Shown in pieces: positions 35,501 through 42,767 of a DNA stretch of 64,000 nucleotides (the first letter of the stretch is position 1; every line of letters begins with the position of its first letter). This stretch comes from Bdellovibrio sp. KM01. Its GTDB lineage: Bacteria > Bdellovibrionota > Bdellovibrionia > Bdellovibrionales > Bdellovibrionaceae. The stretch is taken from NCBI RefSeq assembly GCF_013752535.1, contig NZ_CP058348.1, forward strand, positions 3,162,001 through 3,226,000, in the 5' to 3' direction. The notes below the pieces were generated by a model, which searched no databases, was not told the origin of the DNA, and saw only the letters and a list, made by a program, of their open reading frames with translations. The position numbers and the translations under genes are program-made.

Positions 35501-37791
35501 GAATTTACCAGACAAGAATAGTGCTCGCCCGGGTTGCTCATTTTTCTGCCACTGCACCCCCAGAATGCATTACGCGAGGGACTTTCTTGCACACCGGAAG
35601 CCGGAGGAGTATCAGCACCACGACCGAAATACAAAAAGGCAGCTCCTACGCCATCGCCGACGTTAACGGAGGTTGCAGCATTCGTCGGCAATCCATAGTA
35701 ATGAGCGGATCCATCCGAATTGCTGGTAAATCCACCCCAGCCACCATTTGTGAAACCGAAAGAAGCACATTCACCACTGCCGGGGTTACAAGCTCCTAGC
35801 AATTTCAATTTAGAAAGGCTGGTGATTTGCGGATAGCGATCTCCCGGTGCCCCAACAATCATATCTGAACCACCCACAAGCTTATCTTGGGTGTTACGGA
35901 TTTTATATTTACCATCGACGTCTGCACCGCCGGCGACAGAATAGCCAAATAACTGACCTTCATGCGGAGTTGGAGAGAAAATCTTTAAAAAACGGAACTT
36001 TACAGAAGAATCGGAAGTTGGAGTCTCATACCCCAAACCACTCTTAGATCCAAAGAACATCGCTACGTAACCGGTTTTGATAACCATCTTTGCCGTACCA
36101 GAAGCATTCGAATCAGCGACACCATCCCAAGGAGCGGTCGGTGCACCCACGGCGATGTCGTCATATCCATCGGCATTGAAGTCCCCGACAAAGGAAACTG
36201 CGAAACCAAACTGAGGATCATCAGCATTCATCATGGAACTCGGATTCACATAGGCACTTGGCAAGATTGCCATATTCGGCCATAGCATCACGGCGGAACA
36301 AGTCGCATTCTCGACCAACCCATTACATGTCTCGACGTTTTGCTGCATGTCTTTAATACGCGAAGGAGCCGTCAAACCTTTGGAACTTCCAAAAAATACA
36401 AAGGCAGCGCCATCGTAAGTTTTATCCGCGGAAGACGTGTTGGGAGTGTTGTAACCAGGAGCTCCCACTAACAAGTCTTGGCAGGCATTCCCCAGCAAAG
36501 TATCGCCATTCAGGTTTCCATTTCCAGAAAGAGATTTACCAAAGCGTGAATAATCCGTCAGATCTTCGAATGTCAAAAGTTGAGGATCTGAACCAGGATT
36601 CGCGGGGTTGCGACTCGGAGTCCCCGCTGTATTTAATTTATATACCCCTGTCGCAGGATTCTTAACCGAATAGTAAACATAAACGGCGCCCGCTCTTGGT
36701 GTCGTCACACCTGCCGAAGTCACAGACACGCTTGGCAATCCGATTGCTAAATCTGGATAGCCGTCACAGTTGAAGTCGCCGGTCGACATGGCTTCACCCA
36801 TAAACGCCACGCCTGAATCAACTGATTTAATCGGAGGGATCGCATTCAACCCCAAAATACCTTTGATATAAGTGCTTAGCTTATCAAAAATCAGCGTCTC
36901 TGTTTTACCAGCGGCGGTATAGCTGACTTGCAAAGAAAGGTTTTCAACTTTTCCGTTCGTCACACCCGTACCCGGGGAAAACACAATCGTTCCCGCCCCG
37001 GTCATGGGGTCTGAAATCGGCGATGATCCCAAATACATTCGGGAAACATAGTTTTCATTCTTATAAGTCGAATTCACAACGGGTGTCACTTTTACGAAGG
37101 GAAGTGAGCCAATCGAAATCGGACTTAAATCATACGTAGGTGTCGGGAATGAGGAGTTCGTACTGATATTCACAGCTTTTGTGGGATGTTCATAAGTCTC
37201 ATCCAAGTACTTCACCTGTACTACAAAGTGATAGCGTGTAGACCCTTCCAAACCACGGAAAGTATATTTGGTATCGTAAGCGGTGTAATCAACCGAAGTC
37301 CAATTGCTGGTATTGCTTGCGGTTGGGTCTTCATATTTTTTCATATAGATCTGATAGGAAGAAACCTTAGGAGAATAAGTCCAAGACAAAAGCAAATTTC
37401 CATCAGAGTCTTTGATAACTTTATCAACACCACTAAATGGCTTGAGAGTCGTTACGGCGATTTCTTTATTTCCACCAATACTTAAAGTTCCGTCCGTCGC
37501 GACAACTTTGAAAGTATAGGCAGTGTTTGGATTCAAATTACGAATGATTGCTTCAGAACGAGGAGTTTCCGCAACCGCCGTACTGGAAGTGTTGTTATAG
37601 ACTTGGTAGTTCTGGTAACGATCATGCAAATTCCAGTACACGCGCACTGCTGTCGGAGACAACGGCTCAACACCAGCAATACCGAAGAAATCTTTTAACA
37701 CGCTGCCCGTTTCAACTTTTTCCGTGCAGGATAGTGTCGTGAATAAAACGGATCCCAACAGGGCCCATTTGATCAACTTAGTAAAGGACAT
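32560..37791 (-). CDS. FG-GAP (integrin-alpha-like) beta-propeller lipoprotein B
   Basis: A 1743-residue lipoprotein. The ATG at 37791 has GGGAG six bases upstream; the frame reads on to 38010 but that part lies inside the upstream gene. Lipobox TLSC (Cys20). Two fibronectin-III-like domains come first (SPTAVRVYWNLHDRYQNYQV), then about fourteen FG-GAP units with calcium-loop motifs such as GDFNADGYDDIAVGAP, GDVTGDGLKDIVVGA, GDFNGDGLSDLVISSP and GDFNGDGYDDVVLGAPF, enough for two seven-bladed propellers. FG-GAP propellers bind protein or glycan ligands with calcium. It overlaps its paralogue upstream by 14 bp. An adhesin role is likely but not shown. Confidence 0.88.
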   Translation of the reverse strand: MSFTKLIKWALLGSVLFTTLSCTEKVETGSVLKDFFGIAGVEPLSPTAVRVYWNLHDRYQNYQVYNNTSSTAVAETPRSEAIIRNLNPNTAYTFKVVATDGTLSIGGNKEIAVTTLKPFSGVDKVIKDSDGNLLLSWTYSPKVSSYQIYMKKYEDPTASNTSNWTSVDYTAYDTKYTFRGLEGSTRYHFVVQVKYLDETYEHPTKAVNISTNSSFPTPTYDLSPISIGSLPFVKVTPVVNSTYKNENYVSRMYLGSSPISDPMTGAGTIVFSPGTGVTNGKVENLSLQVSYTAAGKTETLIFDKLSTYIKGILGLNAIPPIKSVDSGVAFMGEAMSTGDFNCDGYPDLAIGLPSVSVTSAGVTTPRAGAVYVYYSVKNPATGVYKLNTAGTPSRNPANPGSDPQLLTFEDLTDYSRFGKSLSGNGNLNGDTLLGNACQDLLVGAPGYNTPNTSSADKTYDGAAFVFFGSSKGLTAPSRIKDMQQNVETCNGLVENATCSAVMLWPNMAILPSAYVNPSSMMNADDPQFGFAVSFVGDFNADGYDDIAVGAPTAPWDGVADSNASGTAKMVIKTGYVAMFFGSKSGLGYETPTSDSSVKFRFLKIFSPTPHEGQLFGYSVAGGADVDGKYKIRNTQDKLVGGSDMIVGAPGDRYPQITSLSKLKLLGACNPGSGECASFGFTNGGWGGFTSNSDGSAHYYGLPTNAATSVNVGDGVGAAFLYFGRGADTPPASGVQESPSRNAFWGCSGRKMSNPGEHYSCLVNSASVRVLFPRSGYKTSGTNKLKNLGFGTSVALVGDPSHYDSNNAAITSPSDTNGDGYAEAVVGTGYFSNYANTSTGALWVFYGNPYRRYEYNDFYQIDPVTPTNKDLDWNDGLAQCAAFTTDNAVVREQCAPTLIRSNSIGAYYNLALHPEGIAVGDVTGDGLKDIVVGAVGDSTKGTNSGAVYAFTSLAGAGLTTNFLKFYNSGAQAYDYMGRSVAVGNFDGDFTGVRPLNDVAAGTYLDKTSKNGGGGIYGFNSNGQALPSVNSVPSFAIYDTLGSPQLFGYDSIRIVGDINRDGYADAVAKITRPSKNTAAYTTEAVVFFGSKIGLVTTDYCLANKAKVFKDSSANDDSCYPATTPAQGITLEDIALPQLISQPTNLSSTWAHRAFDAGDVNGDGFADVVFVDATIQSGGQVVVYFGSRSGLQAVNNPQWVPAYGDPQIVTKRWAYQESPTNTASGTNGAVSRRELIYHGDFNGDGLSDLVISSPYASGFFIQNKSGGYNIGVQPPDGNASGGWSSGTGWQCSDATDSGCTGGAPTYESGRMWIYYGSTSGVQTPKVKGYSASDLEPAVGNNLASANTSYMVDAYGSESGTNKACTGTTTKNCKMQFMYDPFIDNVPHGYDRLLHHFGKSVAVMDFDHDGIDDLVVSAPDWEEASCYYDSNPRSTIGRIFLFRGSASGILAADQRSYYDSTATSGACQSDDLFQSLNVTSLNLNGAGKVRSLMPPIMNGDLGSNRTNRRFGWMVSSAGDVNNDGYEDLIVSSAESPKSGLDSAGMGYIFYGPLCGNDNATDMWTTLGSNLNTQYKFTDSLIVASGVSPMAECAQASGNMKPAPMPFYILDSNSGDLSGYEIMSGRKKKGDFNGDGYDDVVLGAPFWDDQVNSISNFGRGVVFFGSATGLHTADYPDTSVVADSSGHLKPYIVQRADTSTQSPRYFYSNTSTGDVNGDGTMDLMVPTEFYNGAGSVQGVRIGTYFLLF

Positions 37792-40700
37792 ACACGACTC
37801 CCGTTGCAAAGGCTTTTCCAGAAGGATGACTGCGCCCCGGAGCTCCCAACAAAACATCAGGAATTCCATCGCCGTTGATATCACCTGCTGGTGAACTCGA
37901 AATATAAGTAAATTCAGACGCTTCACGGTTTGGCAGATATAACAGCGTCGGCTCGCAGACTGGTGTCGTACCACCGTAACAACGAGGTGTTGTCGTTGGA
38001 GCTGAATCAATTTTCAGACCATATTCGCCGCCATAGAAAATGACGAAGGCTCCCGTGTTCGCTAAGACAGTATCCAAGTCATAGTTTCGTCCGGGAACAT
38101 TGACGATGATGTCAGCATAACCATCGGCATTTATATCGCCGACAGCCGCAATCCCGGCTCCAAAGTGATCTGTTGTAGAACCTTGGAATAACGTCGGAGA
38201 AGAGCGTTGCGGTTTTAAATCCATATTTCCCGCATTGACCGTATTGATCGCCAAAGCCCCCGCACCGAAATACGTTGTTGAGTTGATATCGGTCGCCCCC
38301 TTAAAGGCCATGACCGTGCCGACAGCGCCACCAAAGAATGTATAAACTGTGGCATTCACCGACACCGAAGGTGTACGGGGAGCAGAAACCACTAAATCAC
38401 TCACGCCATCTTTGTTAATGTCACCCGGAGCGATAACACTGTAGCCAAAGCCCTCACCGGTCGTGGAACCTTGAAGCTTTTGAACAGGAGTGTAGGCAAG
38501 TCCACGATTTGTGCCCTTGTATAAATACGCGCGACCTGTGTATGTCGAATAACCTGGATCACTAACAACCAGCTCGTCATAAATTTCACCTGACTGCGTT
38601 TCCAAAGATTTAATGGTTGCCGCACTCCAACCAAAGCGAACTCCACCGGCAGCTTCGTTTGATAGCAACATCTGAACCTTGCAAACGGCCGGGACCGTCA
38701 CTGTACAAGGATTCTCGACCACGATGTCAGCCGCATATCCGTTAGAATCACTCAACAGAGTTTTACCGTTCGTTCGATTTGTTTGAGGACCATCTTTTGA
38801 CCCATAGAAAACAAAGACGCGACCATAATTCGCAGTCGTATAAAGCAAGGACCCCACACGAACATCTGTGGATGGCAGATCGGCAGAATCTGTGGCAACG
38901 GTAAAATCACCGAAGCCATCGCCGTTGAAATCACCGTAAGTGACCGCCCGATTTTTAGGGGTGAAATCCGAGAAGCCCAACTCGCTTGGAACTATGTTTG
39001 CTGCCGTGCGCTTTGTAGCGCCAGAGTAATGGAAGTAAACGGAGTTGGTATCTGCCAGGGCAAAACTCATTGGATTTTGGCCTACTGGCGAAACCGATGG
39101 TGTGGAATTTGCGACCAATCCGCTCGAAGAACCATAGTAAATATAAGAAGCCTTGTTTCCAATCACCATCAAGTCATCGTATGCGTCACCATTTACGCTG
39201 CCGATACGATAGAACTCACCACCTAAACCAGGATCTAAATCCACCACCAATTTCAATGGCGCTAAGTCTGTTGCTGGATTTCTGGATGGGTCAGGTGTTA
39301 AAACCAATCCCGAAGCACTGCCGTAATAAATAACAACTTCAACCGTATTTCCGACCGAGATTTGGGTCACGACGTCCATATAGCCGTCGCCATTAAAGTC
39401 TCCGGCAACTTTCGCGCGTTCATAATGATAGTTCAGCTCTTTACTGAAGTTCACATCGATCGTTTGATCTGCTTTTGTCACTGAAGATGCAAAGTTACCT
39501 GTGGAGTTGAATATGAAGGCGCCGCCATTATAATAGACCGGCGAAGAAAGATATGGAGCCCCCACAATCAGGTCACCTGAACCATCACCGTTAAAGTCAG
39601 CCCCCGCAGCTCCGCCCAAACCGAAATTTGAGTTGGCGGTAAGATCACGCGGATAAATAACAGAAGCTCCAAATGGATTCACTCCCCCGCTGTACCATGT
39701 ACAGTTGCTGGCGCAAGCCGTATTGTCATTATCCGACAAGCGAGGAGTATCGATACGTGTGGCACCTTCATAGCCCAGTGTGGAAACGTCAGGTTTGTAC
39801 AAATAGATGACGCCACTTGCTGCAATCGTCGTATTTCCCGTCGACGATGTCGTGGAACGATAAGGCGCCGAGATCGCCAATGATGGCATCGCGCGAGAAA
39901 TGGTTTCGATATCGGCCACCGTTCCCATTGAATAACCAAATTGAACGTAAGATTCAGGTGGGTTCGTATGGATCACCTGATTTTCACAATGCTTTAAAGA
40001 ACCTGTCGTCACGTTTGTATTGCGTGAATCACAGGCGACACGATTGATCGCGGTGATGCTTTGCAAGGGGTCCAAGATCCCCATGATACCACCTGTGGCA
40101 TAATCGTTTGAACGTGGAGTCACATAGTAACCAAACACCACACCAGCATTGGTCATTCCACTCACCGTGGAAGTCGGAGCACCGACAAAGACAGCACCAT
40201 TCAAATTAGGAACATTGTTGGTGGTCCCGATAATGTTCGTCAGGGGATAACCATTCTGATTCGGGACACCTAAAATGCTCGAGCCATAGCCTTGGACGGT
40301 AATATAATTAGCTTCCGAGTTTGAACTAAGATCAGGATATGACTCCTGGCATGTCCACGAAGAGATCTTCTGTAAATCGGCCGCACCACTTGCGATCGTT
40401 GGCATCACACCTTTACAAGCCAAAATGGATCCTCTGCCAGAAGAGCGCCCTGGCACACCGATCACCAAGTCATCACACTTGGTGAAATCATAACCTTTAT
40501 TCTTAGGAGCTGGAGACGTCTCGCCGGCATAATTCGTTTGTCTGAATGTATAAGTGGCATTGTTTTCACAGACGCGAGAGTTGTATGCGGTTCCCAAGGC
40601 TTTGGCGAAGTCTTCAGTATAACTTTTACCAGCGAAAGTTCCATCCGCTGCGATTAAAGAAGACAAACCGATACTTTCAGCATCGATAACCGGGAATGAT

Positions 40701-42481
40701 TTGGTCGAAGTAACGGGAAAAAGTCCCATGCGATCGCCGCGAAGAACCGCCACCTGACGTTTATAATTTGGAGCCACATAAGTCGTTACCCCAATCGCCA
40801 AATCATCAAATCCGTCGTTATTAAAATCACCAAATGATATAGATGTCGTCGCCACGGTTGTGTCGTCATAAATTTTGACCGGCCGACATTTAAAAGATGT
40901 TGGATCACAAGTCGTTTCATTCACACCATATGAAATACCGCCAGAACCTGTAACTAAACCTCGAGTTGGATCACCAAAGGCGACAAACACTTGGCCTTGG
41001 CTGGTCATCATCGCCAAGTCATCACAGCGATAGATCTTTTTTACTTTGGAGATATCCGAAATACCTGAAGCCGGAGTAAATAAGTTGTCGCAAAGTCCGA
41101 CTTTGTTGGCCTTCGAATCACTTAAATCAGTATAGCGACTGAAACAGTCACCATTGATATTCCCCACTGCCAGGGCTTGCCCTAAGCGAGTTCCCGTTGG
41201 CAACCCAGGATAAAAGACAAGTTGTGGATCAGGATACGCGGCATCAGCACTGGGAGTCGGTGATGTTTTTAACGTCGGACCAGGATCTATCAGATTTCCC
41301 TGAGCATCATAGTAAGGAGGAGCATCATATCCATAATATACAACAACGGCACCAGTGGAATCCTCGTGCTTGTCACCAACATAGGCCGTGGCTTTGGGAG
41401 CACTCACCGCTACGTCCATCAAGCCATCGCAGTTGAAATCCCCCACCGCCACTTGAGAGCCCAACTCCTGCATGCCCAAACCGCCATTCACCAGACGCGG
41501 ATATAACGGCACCGGGGCAGATACACCCTCGAGTGAACGAATCAATGGCTTTTTAATCTTTCCAGAACCTTCAATTAAGACACTAACGATCGTACTGGCA
41601 CCCGTTGCAGAAGTCACTTTCGCATACATGTCTTTTTGCCCAGGAGAGATCGGAACGATCGAACGGAAATAATCATTCCCATTAACGATGGCCCAACGAA
41701 TATCCGTCGCGCGCTCAAAAATTTCGGTCGTATACGTGGAGTCGCCCCCCTCAGTCCAAAACCAGGGGAAATTTCCGACAGTTGCCATTTGCATTTTCAC
41801 TGTGGGCAGATTAGCCAATTGCGACTGCACCAGAACACAAGGCGCCTTTGAATTGATGTAGGCTTCGGACATATTGGCTGGCTCAAATGTGCCGTCTTGA
41901 TAGTAAGCCATCACCCAGAAACAATATTTGTTTCCACTTGGCAAATTTGTCACGGAACCAACACTTTTATTGATGATCGTCGCCGCTGGATTCGTCAGAT
42001 CCCAGGTTTCACTCTCTTTTTTGGTATAGATTTTATAAGTAACTCCGTCGCCGTTTTTTACCCAGCTGACTTCCACAGAACCATTGGTTTGCGCCGTCAA
42101 ACCCGACGCGGGAACGCCGCCGAACGTACTCATGGTTTTCACGGATAGCGATTTATCGTAACCGATCTCAGCTCCGTCAGTGGCACTTACACCCGTCACA
42201 GAGAAATCATAAAACGTATCAACAGCCAAAGGAGAAATTGTCGTTGTCGCAAATGTTTCAACTTTATCCGGAGCACTGAAGCCTTTGCGATAGACACGAT
42301 ATTCCTTGAAACGCGCTTGGAGAGACCATGACAGCTTCACTGCTGTTGGTGAAATCGCGACAGCTTCCTGCACGCCTTCAAACTTTGAAGGTATGGATGT
42401 TCCTTGCAATCCTGCGTTGTTACAAGATGCCAAGATGAAGCCAAATATGATTAGCGACGAACAAGAAAGGAAATGTCTCAT
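37778..42481 (-). CDS. FG-GAP (integrin-alpha-like) beta-propeller lipoprotein A
   Basis: A 1567-residue lipoprotein, first gene of the 20-kb operon. Lipobox LASC (Cys20). Two fibronectin-III-like domains follow (SPTAVKLSWSLQARFKEYRV; NGSVEVSWVKNGDGVTYKI), then about twelve FG-GAP units with D-x-D/N-x-D-G loops (GDFNCDGLMDVAVSAP, GDFNNDGFDDLAIGV, ADFNGDGSGDLIVGAP, GDINKDGVSDLVVSAP, GDINADGYADIIVNVP). Domain order and sequence make it a paralogue of the next gene, so the pair arose by duplication. No strong ribosome-binding site precedes the ATG. An AT-rich stretch with a TATAAG box sits about 12-20 bases upstream. Confidence 0.88.
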   Translation of the reverse strand: MRHFLSCSSLIIFGFILASCNNAGLQGTSIPSKFEGVQEAVAISPTAVKLSWSLQARFKEYRVYRKGFSAPDKVETFATTTISPLAVDTFYDFSVTGVSATDGAEIGYDKSLSVKTMSTFGGVPASGLTAQTNGSVEVSWVKNGDGVTYKIYTKKESETWDLTNPAATIINKSVGSVTNLPSGNKYCFWVMAYYQDGTFEPANMSEAYINSKAPCVLVQSQLANLPTVKMQMATVGNFPWFWTEGGDSTYTTEIFERATDIRWAIVNGNDYFRSIVPISPGQKDMYAKVTSATGASTIVSVLIEGSGKIKKPLIRSLEGVSAPVPLYPRLVNGGLGMQELGSQVAVGDFNCDGLMDVAVSAPKATAYVGDKHEDSTGAVVVYYGYDAPPYYDAQGNLIDPGPTLKTSPTPSADAAYPDPQLVFYPGLPTGTRLGQALAVGNINGDCFSRYTDLSDSKANKVGLCDNLFTPASGISDISKVKKIYRCDDLAMMTSQGQVFVAFGDPTRGLVTGSGGISYGVNETTCDPTSFKCRPVKIYDDTTVATTSISFGDFNNDGFDDLAIGVTTYVAPNYKRQVAVLRGDRMGLFPVTSTKSFPVIDAESIGLSSLIAADGTFAGKSYTEDFAKALGTAYNSRVCENNATYTFRQTNYAGETSPAPKNKGYDFTKCDDLVIGVPGRSSGRGSILACKGVMPTIASGAADLQKISSWTCQESYPDLSSNSEANYITVQGYGSSILGVPNQNGYPLTNIIGTTNNVPNLNGAVFVGAPTSTVSGMTNAGVVFGYYVTPRSNDYATGGIMGILDPLQSITAINRVACDSRNTNVTTGSLKHCENQVIHTNPPESYVQFGYSMGTVADIETISRAMPSLAISAPYRSTTSSTGNTTIAASGVIYLYKPDVSTLGYEGATRIDTPRLSDNDNTACASNCTWYSGGVNPFGASVIYPRDLTANSNFGLGGAAGADFNGDGSGDLIVGAPYLSSPVYYNGGAFIFNSTGNFASSVTKADQTIDVNFSKELNYHYERAKVAGDFNGDGYMDVVTQISVGNTVEVVIYYGSASGLVLTPDPSRNPATDLAPLKLVVDLDPGLGGEFYRIGSVNGDAYDDLMVIGNKASYIYYGSSSGLVANSTPSVSPVGQNPMSFALADTNSVYFHYSGATKRTAANIVPSELGFSDFTPKNRAVTYGDFNGDGFGDFTVATDSADLPSTDVRVGSLLYTTANYGRVFVFYGSKDGPQTNRTNGKTLLSDSNGYAADIVVENPCTVTVPAVCKVQMLLSNEAAGGVRFGWSAATIKSLETQSGEIYDELVVSDPGYSTYTGRAYLYKGTNRGLAYTPVQKLQGSTTGEGFGYSVIAPGDINKDGVSDLVVSAPRTPSVSVNATVYTFFGGAVGTVMAFKGATDINSTTYFGAGALAINTVNAGNMDLKPQRSSPTLFQGSTTDHFGAGIAAVGDINADGYADIIVNVPGRNYDLDTVLANTGAFVIFYGGEYGLKIDSAPTTTPRCYGGTTPVCEPTLLYLPNREASEFTYISSSPAGDINGDGIPDVLLGAPGRSHPSGKAFATGVVYVLY

Positions 42482-42767
42482 AACATTAAGCTTATAATTG
42501 CGAGAAAATTATTGGAAATCTTGAGACTTGAGAGCCCTCTATTGGTACAGGTGCCTTGATTCGAACATAAATTCTGCAAAAAATGGTGCGAGCTTGAACG
42601 TATTGAATATCAGCCCTCACTTCGCTCATTGAGCGGGCAAAAATTAATGCATTCGCTGAACTCCACCGAACAACCCCGAACACTTTCAAATGTTGCCTCA
42701 CCTCGAGGAGGTCATAACGTTGTCGCAATGAAGTGAAATCAACGCAACAAAATGAAATTATAGATGC
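42482..42767. other. Divergent intergenic region of the surface operon
   Basis: 286 bp between the minus-strand FG-GAP operon and the plus-strand FecR-type gene. It must hold both promoters. The palindrome ACCTC-GAG-GAGGT (42700-42712) and the direct ACGTTGTCGCAATGAA / ATCAACGCAACAAAATGAA similarity near the FecR start are possible regulator sites. A 78-codon open frame crosses it on the minus strand without a credible start. I find no good -24/-12 element in it. Confidence 0.4.

Noticed and set aside
32560-42481. Regular DNA repeats in the FG-GAP genes, considered as a repeat array or CRISPR.
   Set aside because: Spacing is long and irregular and the repetition is at protein level (calcium loops) within one reading frame.
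42492-42728. 78-codon minus-strand frame in the divergent intergenic region.
   Set aside because: No ribosome-binding site, and it occupies the space needed for promoters of both flanking genes.
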